A stretch of DNA of 18,822 bases from UBA6181 sp016934015 (GTDB taxonomy: Bacteria > Bacillota_I > Bacilli_A > Acholeplasmatales > Acholeplasmataceae). The stretch is taken from assembly GCA_036584525.1 (NCBI GenBank), contig JAZHDG010000059.1, forward strand, positions 1 to 18,822. The letters are read 5' to 3'. The notes beneath the pieces were generated by a model. It was not told the DNA's origin. It did not search any database and saw only the letters and a list, made by a program, of their open reading frames with translations. Shown here piece after piece: positions 6,843 through 15,268 of the stretch (positions are counted from its first letter, which is position 1; each line of letters begins with the position of its first letter). Made by a program: the position numbers and the translations under genes.

Positions 6843-8092
6843 GTGCTTTTTTGCAGTTTCTCATAATTATTAATTGAATACATGAGTTTCACTGCAACCT
6901 CCAAGCCTTGATCTGCAGCTTTTTGCCACAATTCTCTCGCTTTTTCCTCATCTTTTTCAACAACAGCACCCTCAAAATAAAGCATACCTAAATTATATTG
7001 TGCAATTGCTAAATTAGCTTGAGCGGCTTTTTCATACCAGAAGAGAGATTTCTTAGCATTTTCTTCAACACCATCACCTTTTTGATACATCACTGCTAAG
7101 TTATATTGAGCATGAGGATGATCAAGGGCTGCAGCTTGTTCTAATAGTTTTGAAACAGTATTCATATCACGATCTTCATGTTTAATTAAAATCATTGCTA
7201 AATGATACAAAGCATTTTTATCTTTCTTAAGTGCAGCTTTTTCATACCAAAAAACAGCTTGATCCAAATCTTTTTGAACGCCTTTGCCCAATTGGTAATA
7301 GAGACCTACGTAATATTCGGATTCTGTATGATGCTGTTTGGCTGCAACCATAAACCATTCGAATGCTTTTAGAGGATGTTTATCTTCTTTTTCATGATAA
7401 TAAAATGCGAGTGTATAAGCGGCGAGAGCATAATTTTGCTTCGCTGCTTTTTCAAGATAAAAAACAGCTTTTGGCCATACTTTACGATCGAGTGCATTAA
7501 CTCCTAAGGCATAGAGTGCATAAGGATGATCTTGTTTAGCAGCTTGTTCATAGTAATATTCAGCTGTTTCAGTTTGTTTCTCATCATGCCCAATGGTTTC
7601 ATAAATCATGCCAAGCATATATTGAGAATCACTATAACCCAGCTTGGCCGATTTCAAAAACCACTCAATGGCTTTAAATATATAACGTTGGACATTAAAT
7701 CCATAATAATAGTAGGTACCCAGAATATGGATACTTACTGGATCTTGTTGATTAGCTTCTGAAAGTAAAATTTCATAATTTTCTTTGAAATAAGTGCGTG
7801 CTAAATCTTCATCTCTTTCTCTTCCACTTCCACTATGAAACATGAGTCCAACAGCGTAACCACATTTCGCGCTGCCTAAGGATGCACCTTTTTGGTATAG
7901 TTCCATTGCTTTTTCTAAGTCCAAAGAAATACCATCACCTAAACCATAAAATCGGCCTAAGAAATAATAAGCATCTGCATAACCTTGTATAGCTGCTTGC
8001 TCAAAATGGTCAATAGCAACCATCACATTTTTATTGGGTGTATTTAAAATATAATTTGATAAACCTGCTCGATAAAGATTCATTGCATTCAT
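6830..8092 (-). CDS. Sel1-like repeat protein
   Basis: A 420-residue protein made almost wholly of about ten Sel1-like (TPR-related) repeats. Typical units read AQYNLGMLYFEGAVVEKDEEKA, and many end in A-x-x-W-Y/F-x-K-A-A. I see no signal peptide or membrane segment, so it is probably cytoplasmic. Such solenoids act as protein-binding scaffolds; the partner cannot be read from the sequence. Several central units are shortened or lack the usual glycines (for example around ALGVNALDRKVWPKAVFY). The ATG at 8092 has GGAG 8 bases upstream and a fair promoter at 8116-8144. The next gene starts inside its 3' end. It could also be called a generic tetratricopeptide protein. Confidence 0.88.
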   Translation of the reverse strand: MNAMNLYRAGLSNYILNTPNKNVMVAIDHFEQAAIQGYADAYYFLGRFYGLGDGISLDLEKAMELYQKGASLGSAKCGYAVGLMFHSGSGRERDEDLARTYFKENYEILLSEANQQDPVSIHILGTYYYYGFNVQRYIFKAIEWFLKSAKLGYSDSQYMLGMIYETIGHDEKQTETAEYYYEQAAKQDHPYALYALGVNALDRKVWPKAVFYLEKAAKQNYALAAYTLAFYYHEKEDKHPLKAFEWFMVAAKQHHTESEYYVGLYYQLGKGVQKDLDQAVFWYEKAALKKDKNALYHLAMILIKHEDRDMNTVSKLLEQAAALDHPHAQYNLAVMYQKGDGVEENAKKSLFWYEKAAQANLAIAQYNLGMLYFEGAVVEKDEEKARELWQKAADQGLEVAVKLMYSINNYEKLQKSTWQS

Positions 8093-8115
8093 ATGATCAA
8101 CTCCAAATTTATGAT

Positions 8116-8144
8116 AACATAATCTATTCTTTTTCTCATGTAAA
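8116..8144 (-). promoter_or_regulatory. Probable promoter of the Sel1-repeat gene
   Basis: TTTACA (8144-8139; 5/6), a 17-base spacer and TATGTT (8121-8116; 4/6) lie upstream of the Sel1 gene. The -35 box overlaps the T-rich tail of the preceding terminator. Confidence 0.55.
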
Positions 8145-8167
8145 ACGAAAGGCCAACTTTGGCCTTT
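8141..8167 (-). terminator. Terminator after the SGNH hydrolase gene
   Basis: AAAGGCC and GGCCTTT (8161-8167 and 8148-8154 on the plus strand) form a 7-bp stem with a 6-base loop. On the minus strand it is followed by CGTTTT. The stop codon of the hydrolase gene is within the stem. Confidence 0.75.
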
Positions 8168-8792
8168 AGTTTTTATTAATCATTATCCATGGTTTTAATG
8201 CTTGAAAAAAGAGTTCGTAACCCAAATCATTTAAGTGAACACCATCTGTAGTGTAATTTTCATGAAGTTGATGATTTTTGTCTTTAAGTACCTTATTAAC
8301 ATCAATAAACATTTCAATACCATCTAAATCTCTCATGATGTCATTTAAACGGTTTATTTTATCGTTTGTACGATTTTTAACATAGTTTTGATTTGTTTTA
8401 GGGTGATGACTTAAAACGGGTGTGATGCTCAGTAAGTAAACTTTAATTTGATGTGTGTTAAGTTCGTTTATTATCTTATGAATATTGAGGATGATTTGAT
8501 GTTCATCATGTTCTGTTAAAACTAAATCATTCGACCCAATATGTAAAAATACAATCTTGGGTTTGGCTTGATACACATAAGACAATCGATTGATAACTCC
8601 TAACGTTGTATCTCCAGGTATTCCTTGATTAAGAATCTCTTGATACCCCATTTTTTTTAGTGGTGCATAAGCCATCATGGAGTCTCCGAGAAAAAGGATA
8701 TCGCTCGTTTCTTTTGATGTATGAAATCTTTTGATATGTCTTTCATAATCAGCCTTAATAATGGCTTTAATCAGTACTAAATCTTTATCCAT
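8166..8792 (-). CDS. SGNH/GDSL-family hydrolase
   Basis: A 208-residue serine hydrolase of the SGNH fold, related to the platelet-activating-factor acetylhydrolase and TesA-like esterases. Block I is FLGDSMM with nucleophile Ser38. Block II is GIPGDTT, with a Gly at about position 60. Block III is GSND (86-89). Block V is TDGVHLND with Asp183 and His186, completing the triad. No signal peptide is visible, so it is probably cytoplasmic. Substrate is unknown: acyl esters, lipids or carbohydrate acetates are all possible. The ATG at 8792 lies one base after the uvrB stop codon, and its GAGGA site is inside the end of uvrB, so the two genes are translationally linked. A terminator follows directly. 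Confidence 0.88.
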   Translation of the reverse strand: MDKDLVLIKAIIKADYERHIKRFHTSKETSDILFLGDSMMAYAPLKKMGYQEILNQGIPGDTTLGVINRLSYVYQAKPKIVFLHIGSNDLVLTEHDEHQIILNIHKIINELNTHQIKVYLLSITPVLSHHPKTNQNYVKNRTNDKINRLNDIMRDLDGIEMFIDVNKVLKDKNHQLHENYTTDGVHLNDLGYELFFQALKPWIMINKN

Positions 8793-8793
8793 A

Positions 8794-10749
8794 TTAGTCC
8801 TCAGATTTCATTTCAAAAATTAAATCCCTGAGTTCTGCAGCTCGTTCAAAATCTAGATTTTTAGCCGCCATACGCATTTCACTTTCGAGTTCATCAATCA
8901 TCTTCTTACGATCTTTCTTCGTCATCTTTTGATAATTCTTATCTTCTTCTAAAAGATCTTCTTTAATACTAATATTTGCACGTATATCTTTTTGTACTGT
9001 TATTGGTGTCACTTGATATCGAACATTAAATGTCTCTTGAATTCTTCGGCGACGATTTGTTTCATTGATTGCGTAAGTCATCGTGTCACTTACTTTATCT
9101 GCATACATGATAACCATCCCATTTTGATTTCTAGCAGCTCGCCCAATCGTTTGAATTAAACTGCGTTCGCTTCTCAAGAATCCTTGTTTATCTGCATCTA
9201 GAATAACAACAAGTGAAACCTCTGGTAAGTCAAGCCCCTCACGTAAAAGATTAATTCCAATTAATACATCATATTTTCCAAGTCTTAAATCTCTTAAAAT
9301 AGAGATACGATCTAAGCTCTTGATTTCACTATGGAGATAGGCAACTTTAAGTCCTAATTGCTTAAAATATGCCGTTAAATCTTCACTCATACGAATGGTT
9401 AAGGTTGTGACTAAAACACGTTCGTTTTTTTCAATCCGCTTTCTAATTTCAAAGTAAAGATCATCAATTTGCCCTTCTGTTTTCCTTACTTCAATCACAG
9501 GATCTAATAAATACGTTGGTCGAATAATTTGTTCAACAACTGGAATTCCTTTTTTAAGTTCATAATCGCCCGGAGTTGCAGATAAATAAATGACTTGATT
9601 GATTTTCTGCTCAAATTCATCGAATTGGAGTGGCCGATTATCAAGCGCAGAAGGTAATCTGAAACCATATTCTACAAGCGTTGTTTTACGAGATCTATCA
9701 CCAAAGTACATGCCTCTTACTTGTGGAATGGTGACATGCGACTCATCAATGATCATTAAGAAATCTTTACCAAAAAAGTCAATCAACGTTGCAGGTGTTT
9801 CACCTGGACCGCGTAGTGATAAGTGTCTCGAATAGTTTTCAATACCGCTGCAAATACCAATTTCCTCAAGCATTTCCATATCATATCTTGTTCTTTGTTC
9901 AATTCGTTGAGCCTCAAGTAACATATTCTCGCCTTTAAAATAAGCGAGTTGTTCTTGGAGTTCATTATGAATACGTCTTAAACTTTCTTTTAATTTATCT
10001 TTATCTGTCATAAAGTGTGATGCTGGAAAAATTGAAACATAGTTAAGCTGTTCAATAGTTTGTCCAGTGGTGACATCAAAACGTTTAATCTCTTCAACAT
10101 CATCACCGAAAAATGAAACACGAATACCTAAAGCTCTTTCATAGGCTGGGATCACTTCGACAGAATCCCCTCTGACTCTAAATGTTCCTCGATGAAAATC
10201 GATGTCGTTTCGTGTGTAAGTGAGTTCTACAAGTTTGTTAATAAATTTGTCTCTACCATATGCTTCATTCGTTCTGATTGAAATCATCGAATTTTGATAA
10301 TCGACAGGATCTCCTATCCCATAGATACACGAAACAGATGCCACGACGATGACATCATCTCTTTCGAGCAAACTCGAGGTTGCGCTATGCCGCATTTCAT
10401 CAATTTCATCATTAATGGATGAATCTTTTTCGATATATGTATCGGTTGAAACGACATAAGCCTCTGGTTGATAATAATCATAATATGAAATAAAATATTC
10501 CACACGATTATTTGGAAAAAAAGCTTTAAGCTCACCATAGAGCTGTCCAGCTAAAGTTTTATTAGGCGCTAGAATCAAAGTCTTTTTTTGAATTTTTTGG
10601 ATGATGTTCGCCATGGTAAAAGTTTTACCAGTACCGGTTGCTCCAAGTAATATTTGTTCTTTGATTCCATTATCTAGATTTATTTTTAAGGTTTCAATCG
10701 CTTGGATTTGATCCCCTTTGGGTGTATATGGTGCTTTTAAATCAAACAT
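8794..10749 (-). CDS. uvrB: UvrABC excinuclease subunit B
   Basis: The 651-residue UvrB is the helicase-like subunit of nucleotide excision repair. It is loaded by UvrA at damaged DNA and recruits UvrC. Visible parts are Walker A GATGTGKT (36-43), the damage-probing beta-hairpin YYDYYQPEAYV (89-99), the DESH helicase box, helicase motif VI region QTIGRAARN, and the C-terminal UVR domain (about 613-648, LDFERAAELRD), which contacts UvrC. Length is normal. The ATG at 10749 uses AAGGAG, which overlaps the stop codon of the Na/Pi transporter gene 8 bp upstream. uvrA, often next to uvrB, is not here. I found no obvious SOS operator upstream. Confidence 0.98.
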   Translation of the reverse strand: MFDLKAPYTPKGDQIQAIETLKINLDNGIKEQILLGATGTGKTFTMANIIQKIQKKTLILAPNKTLAGQLYGELKAFFPNNRVEYFISYYDYYQPEAYVVSTDTYIEKDSSINDEIDEMRHSATSSLLERDDVIVVASVSCIYGIGDPVDYQNSMISIRTNEAYGRDKFINKLVELTYTRNDIDFHRGTFRVRGDSVEVIPAYERALGIRVSFFGDDVEEIKRFDVTTGQTIEQLNYVSIFPASHFMTDKDKLKESLRRIHNELQEQLAYFKGENMLLEAQRIEQRTRYDMEMLEEIGICSGIENYSRHLSLRGPGETPATLIDFFGKDFLMIIDESHVTIPQVRGMYFGDRSRKTTLVEYGFRLPSALDNRPLQFDEFEQKINQVIYLSATPGDYELKKGIPVVEQIIRPTYLLDPVIEVRKTEGQIDDLYFEIRKRIEKNERVLVTTLTIRMSEDLTAYFKQLGLKVAYLHSEIKSLDRISILRDLRLGKYDVLIGINLLREGLDLPEVSLVVILDADKQGFLRSERSLIQTIGRAARNQNGMVIMYADKVSDTMTYAINETNRRRRIQETFNVRYQVTPITVQKDIRANISIKEDLLEEDKNYQKMTKKDRKKMIDELESEMRMAAKNLDFERAAELRDLIFEMKSED

Positions 10750-10757
10750 ATAACTCC

Positions 10758-12461
10758 TTACAAATCACGATCGATTTCTTTTGGTTTTGGTACAATCACA
10801 CTTTGAGGAACATACAATGGTTCAATCACAGATGAAGCAACGTTCATCAAATGGTCACCAATACGTTCTAGGTTAGATAAAATATCTGGATAGTTTGCAG
10901 CTTTAACAAAAGTGACTTCTTTATTTTTTAATCGTTCAATATAACGATATCTAAATTTTTCTTCAAGTTCATCCACTAAATCTTCATCTATAACCACAAG
11001 TTTGGCTAATTCGATATCCTGATGGTTAAAAGCTTCTAATGTGTTTTTGATCATACGATCTAATACATCATAAATCTCTTTTAAATCACTTGATCCTTCA
11101 GGTGATAATAGTTGAGACTCTAAGTAACGTTCTTGGAAAAAATCAATAATATTGGTTAAATGATCACCAATTCTTTCAAAATCCTTAATGGTATCGAGGT
11201 CACGTGATAACTTTTTAGAGTCATGATCAGAAATACCAGCTCCTGCAATCTTAATCAAATAGTCATGAAGTTTCTGATCATATGTATCCAAAATCATTTC
11301 ATGTGTATAACCTTCTTGAACTAATTTTGAATCTTCTTTAAAGCTATATGTTTTCACTATATCAAAATATTCTTGAACTACTGAACCCATGTATAATAAT
11401 GCCTTTTTAACAAATTCTAGGGCTAATGCTGGTGATTCTGAAATCAACTTTTCATCAAATACTTCTTCTGGAAGTTGATTTAACCTGTGATCTTTGACAG
11501 CAAGTTTAGAAAGTTTAATCAGTTGTGGAATAAACCAAAATAGAATGGAGGTCATAATCACATTTTGAAATCCATGAGCAAACGCAATCGTCAACATAGA
11601 ATAAGGTTTTAAATATTTAAGTTCAATCCATGCGATGAAATGTTCATATGGAATTAAGATGAGAATAAAGAATATTGCACTAATCACATTAAACATGATG
11701 TGAATAAATGATGCTCGTTTACTTTCGATGTTGCCACCGAGTGAAGCTAAAAATGCAGTAATCGTAGTCCCAATATTCGCACCAAGTAAAATAGGAATCG
11801 CTCCATTTAAAGTGATGGATTCAATACCTTCAGCATTAATGGCATATAGTTTTTGTAAAACCCCAATAGCTGCGGATGAAGATTGCACTAATGCTGTGAA
11901 TACTGTACCAAAGATTGTCCCTAAAAACCAATTCGTAGAAAACGTGTGAAACATGTCTTCTGCGAGTTGAGTGCTTGCTAAAGGTTTCAACCCATCAGAC
12001 ATCGTATTCAAACCTACAAATAGCATCCCAAGACCGACGAATACACCACCAATATGATGAACTCTTCGATTTTTAAGAAACATCATGATGACACCGACAA
12101 ATAAAATGAGTAATCCATAATCAGCAATTGGTAACCCAATAATGAATGCGGTAATAGTTGTTCCGATATTGGCACCCATAATTAACCCTACGGATTGAGG
12201 AAGTGTCATTAGTCCGGCGCGTAATAAACCAATCATTAATGCTGTTGTTCCCGATGATGATTGAATTAATATCGTCAAAACGATCCCAACCAAAATTCCT
12301 TTGAGTGGTGTATTTGTAGTTTTTTCAATTATTGATTTTAAATTGTTTCCAGCAGCAGCTTTTAAAGAATCACTCATCAAATTAATGCCAAATAAAAAGA
12401 GTGCTAGCCCACCAAAAACAAGCATCAGTGAATCAGAGTATGTGACTTGTGCAACGAGCAT
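10758..12461 (-). CDS. Na+/phosphate cotransporter family protein with PhoU-like C-terminus
   Basis: A 567-residue membrane protein of the NptA/PNaS family. Its core shows the expected internal duplication: QSSS at 67-70 and 193-196, and GANIGTTITAF at about 96-106 and 227-237, in two inverted-topology halves. Around eight or more membrane helices run to about residue 320. A helical PhoU-like domain follows (about 345-545), with the paired DFERIGDHLTNI and NLERIGDHLMNV motifs. It likely moves phosphate with sodium and may regulate itself by the PhoU-like tail. GGAGGT precedes the ATG at 12461 by 5 bases. It is the first gene of the operon with uvrB. A TAAAAT -10-like box at about 12495-12500 lacks a good -35, so the promoter is uncertain. 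Confidence 0.92.
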   Translation of the reverse strand: MLVAQVTYSDSLMLVFGGLALFLFGINLMSDSLKAAAGNNLKSIIEKTTNTPLKGILVGIVLTILIQSSSGTTALMIGLLRAGLMTLPQSVGLIMGANIGTTITAFIIGLPIADYGLLILFVGVIMMFLKNRRVHHIGGVFVGLGMLFVGLNTMSDGLKPLASTQLAEDMFHTFSTNWFLGTIFGTVFTALVQSSSAAIGVLQKLYAINAEGIESITLNGAIPILLGANIGTTITAFLASLGGNIESKRASFIHIMFNVISAIFFILILIPYEHFIAWIELKYLKPYSMLTIAFAHGFQNVIMTSILFWFIPQLIKLSKLAVKDHRLNQLPEEVFDEKLISESPALALEFVKKALLYMGSVVQEYFDIVKTYSFKEDSKLVQEGYTHEMILDTYDQKLHDYLIKIAGAGISDHDSKKLSRDLDTIKDFERIGDHLTNIIDFFQERYLESQLLSPEGSSDLKEIYDVLDRMIKNTLEAFNHQDIELAKLVVIDEDLVDELEEKFRYRYIERLKNKEVTFVKAANYPDILSNLERIGDHLMNVASSVIEPLYVPQSVIVPKPKEIDRDL

Positions 12462-12552
12462 TACAAACCTCCACTTGAAATACTTACCATATCTATTTTA
12501 CGACAAATGCGATTGAAATACCATGACAATTTTTGATGAGAACGTTCACACG

Positions 12553-12580
12553 AAAAAAAAGAGACGCTATATGCGTCTCT
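12553..12580 (-). terminator. Intrinsic terminator of the pfkA-ppdK operon
   Basis: AGAGACGC (12560-12567) and GCGTCTCT (12573-12580) form an 8-bp stem with loop TATAT. On the minus strand it is followed by eight T. It starts 10 bp beyond the ppdK stop codon. Confidence 0.9.
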
Positions 12581-12589
12581 AAATTTAAC

Positions 12590-15214
12590 TTATCGAGGAT
12601 TCTTAATATTTGCGTGTGCAGCAGCCAATCTCGCGATTGGTACTCTGAATGGTGAACATGACACGTAATCTAATCCGATTTCATGACAGAATTCAACAGA
12701 GAGTGGGTCTCCACCGTGTTCGCCACAAATTCCAAGTTTTAAATTAGGTCTTTCTTTACGTCCAAGTTCAACAGCAATCTTCATTAATTTACCAACACCG
12801 ATTTGATCGATGTGAGCAAATGGATCACTCGCGAAAATCTTCTTATCATAGTATTCTTGTAAGAACTTACCAGCATCATCACGTGAGAATCCGAATGTCA
12901 TTTGTGTTAAGTCATTCGTACCAAAACTGAAGAATTCAGCCTCTTTTGCGATATCATCAGCAGTTAATGCAGCACGTGGAATTTCAATCATAGTTCCAAC
13001 GCTGTATTCAAGTTCAATACCTGCGTTTTTAATGATTTCATCCGCTGTTTCAACAACCACTTGTTTTACATATTGAAGTTCTTTTAATTCACCAACTAAA
13101 GGAATCATGATTTCAGGAACAATCTTCATGCCTTCTTTAGTCACTGCGATTGCTGCTTCAATCACAGCTTGAGTTTGCATCTTCGCAATTTCTGGATAAG
13201 TCACTGATAAACGAACACCACGGTGACCTAACATTGGGTTAGTTTCATGAAGTTCATCAATTGTATTTTGTAAAGTTTCAACTTTTAGACCCATTTCTTT
13301 AGCAAGTGCTTCGATGTCTTTTGGATCTGTCGGTAAGAATTCATGTAGTGGTGGATCTAAATAACGAATAGTTACGGCGTAACCTTTCATTTCTTTATAT
13401 AAACCAATAAAGTCTTCTCTTTGCATTGGTAAGAGTTTCGCTAATGCCTTTTCGCGTTCTACTTGATTCTTAGCAACAATCATTTCACGAACTGCAGGAA
13501 TACGATCTGCTTCAAAGAACATATGTTCTGTACGGCATAAACCAATACCTTGTGCACCATAACCATAAGCGACTTTCGCATCCCTTGGGTTATCAGCATT
13601 TGCTCTAACCTTTAATGCTCTATATTTGTCAGCCCATGCCATAAGTGTTTCGAAATCTTTAGAGAATGTTGCATCTTGAGTATCTACTTTTTGACCATAG
13701 ATCTTACCAGTAGAACCGTCTAATGAAATCCAATCACCTTCGTGGAAGATTTCACCATTCACTTCAAATTGTTTTTTCTTTTCATTGACGTGAACTGCAC
13801 CAGCTCCAGCTACACAGCATGTACCCATACCACGAGCAACAACTGCAGCATGTGATGTCATACCACCTCTTGATGTTAAGATACCAGATGATACAATCAT
13901 GCCTTCGATATCTTCAGGAGATGTTTCTTGACGAACTAAGATGACAGGAAGACCATCAGCCTTTTTCATTTCTTTCGCACGTTCAGCATTAAATACAACA
14001 CGACCAGTTGCAGCACCAGGAGATGCATTTAAACCAGTAGCAATCACTTTTGCAGATTGTAAAGCAGCTGGATTGAATTGTGGATGTAGTAAAGCATCTA
14101 ATTGTGAAGGTTCAACTTTTAATAAAGCTTCTTTTTCAGTTAAAACGCCTTCTTTTACAAGATCAATGGCAATCTTTAATGCTGCTTGAGCAGTACGTTT
14201 ACCATTTCTTGTTTGAAGCATAAATAACTTACCACGTTCAATCGTGAATTCCATATCTTGCATATCGCGGTAGTGTGCTTCTAGCTTCTTAGCAACATCA
14301 TGGAATTGGTTGTAAAGTTCAAGATTATCTTCCTTAAGTTCAGAAATTGGTTTTGGAGTACGAATACCAGCAACAACGTCTTCACCTTGTGCATTAAATA
14401 AGTATTCTCCATATAATTCATCTGTACCATCGGATGGGTTTCTTGAGAACGCAACACCAGTACCAGAATCATCACCCATATTACCAAATACCATTGCTTG
14501 AACGTTAACCGCAGTACCCCATTCATAAGGGATATGGTTTAAACGACGATAAGTATTTGCACGTGGGTTATCCCATGATCTAAATACAGCAGTAATTGCT
14601 TCAATTAATTGCACTTTTGGATCTTGTGGGAATGGTTCGCCTTTTAATTCTAAATATTTAGCTTTGTATTGACGAACAAGTTCTCTTAAATCATTGGCAT
14701 CTAGTTCAGTGTCAAGTTCAACACCTTTCTTATGCTTCATTTCTTCTAATAATTCTTCGTAGTTGTCTTTACTAATATCCATTACAACATCAGAGAACAT
14801 TTGCATAAAACGACGATATGAATCAAAAGCAAAACGAGGATTATTCGTTAATTTTGCTAATCCTTCAACGGATATGTCATTTAAACCAAGGTTCAAAATG
14901 GTATCCATCATACCTGGCATTGATGCTCTTGCACCTGAACGAACAGATACTAGGAATGGATCGTTAGAATCTCCAAATTTTTTACCCGCTTCTTTTTCAG
15001 TTGCAACTAATGCTTCATTGATTTGCTCAATGATTTCTGGTGCGATTACTTTTTTACGACGATAGTAATCATTACATGCTTCGGTTGTTACAGTAAAACC
15101 TTGGGGCACAGGTAATCCTAACGATGTCATTTCTGCAAGGTTAGCACCTTTACCACCGAGAAGATTACGCATGGATGCATTGCCTTCTTTAAACAAATAT
15201 ACAAACTTTGTCAT
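12590..15214 (-). CDS. ppdK: Pyruvate,phosphate dikinase
   Basis: An 874-residue enzyme, the same length as the Clostridium symbiosum PPDK. It interconverts PEP + AMP + PPi with pyruvate + ATP + Pi. The N-terminal ATP-grasp domain begins LLGGKGANLAEM and includes RSGARASMPGMMDT. The swivelling phosphohistidine domain has GGMTSHAAVVARGMGT with His455 as the phosphocarrier and Thr453 two residues before it. The C-terminal PEP domain has GLCRTEHMFF, SFGTNDLTQM and the acid/base Cys in GICGEHGGDP (Cys830). ATG 15214 was chosen because AAAGGA precedes it by 7 bases; the TTG at 15220 is too close to that site. It lies 42 bp after pfkA, where pyruvate kinase usually sits in Firmicutes. It probably works glycolytically, consuming PPi. 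Confidence 0.98.
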   Translation of the reverse strand: MTKFVYLFKEGNASMRNLLGGKGANLAEMTSLGLPVPQGFTVTTEACNDYYRRKKVIAPEIIEQINEALVATEKEAGKKFGDSNDPFLVSVRSGARASMPGMMDTILNLGLNDISVEGLAKLTNNPRFAFDSYRRFMQMFSDVVMDISKDNYEELLEEMKHKKGVELDTELDANDLRELVRQYKAKYLELKGEPFPQDPKVQLIEAITAVFRSWDNPRANTYRRLNHIPYEWGTAVNVQAMVFGNMGDDSGTGVAFSRNPSDGTDELYGEYLFNAQGEDVVAGIRTPKPISELKEDNLELYNQFHDVAKKLEAHYRDMQDMEFTIERGKLFMLQTRNGKRTAQAALKIAIDLVKEGVLTEKEALLKVEPSQLDALLHPQFNPAALQSAKVIATGLNASPGAATGRVVFNAERAKEMKKADGLPVILVRQETSPEDIEGMIVSSGILTSRGGMTSHAAVVARGMGTCCVAGAGAVHVNEKKKQFEVNGEIFHEGDWISLDGSTGKIYGQKVDTQDATFSKDFETLMAWADKYRALKVRANADNPRDAKVAYGYGAQGIGLCRTEHMFFEADRIPAVREMIVAKNQVEREKALAKLLPMQREDFIGLYKEMKGYAVTIRYLDPPLHEFLPTDPKDIEALAKEMGLKVETLQNTIDELHETNPMLGHRGVRLSVTYPEIAKMQTQAVIEAAIAVTKEGMKIVPEIMIPLVGELKELQYVKQVVVETADEIIKNAGIELEYSVGTMIEIPRAALTADDIAKEAEFFSFGTNDLTQMTFGFSRDDAGKFLQEYYDKKIFASDPFAHIDQIGVGKLMKIAVELGRKERPNLKLGICGEHGGDPLSVEFCHEIGLDYVSCSPFRVPIARLAAAHANIKNPR

Positions 15215-15253
15215 GGTCAATTCCTTTCTATAATTAAATTTTTTATATTAACC

Positions 15254-15268
15254 GTTTCATGATGAAAC
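15254..15268 (-). other. Small perfect hairpin at the pfkA stop codon
   Basis: GTTTCA-TGA-TGAAAC is a perfect 6-bp inverted repeat with a 3-base loop that includes the pfkA stop codon. No T-run follows, so it is not a normal terminator. It could be an RNA processing or stability element between pfkA and ppdK, or chance. Confidence 0.35.

Noticed and set aside
12537..12544. GAACGTTC-like palindrome upstream of the Na/Pi transporter-uvrB operon, as a possible LexA (SOS) box
   Set aside because: The Gram-positive LexA box needs about four bases between GAAC and GTTC. Here the half sites touch, so it does not fit.
14763..15065. Plus-strand open frame of 100 codons
   Set aside because: It is antisense to ppdK, an intact conserved gene, and has no recognisable protein features.
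15215..15220. TTG start for ppdK two codons upstream
   Set aside because: The AAAGGA site is only about two bases from the TTG but 7 bases from the ATG at 15214, which also gives the usual family length of 874.
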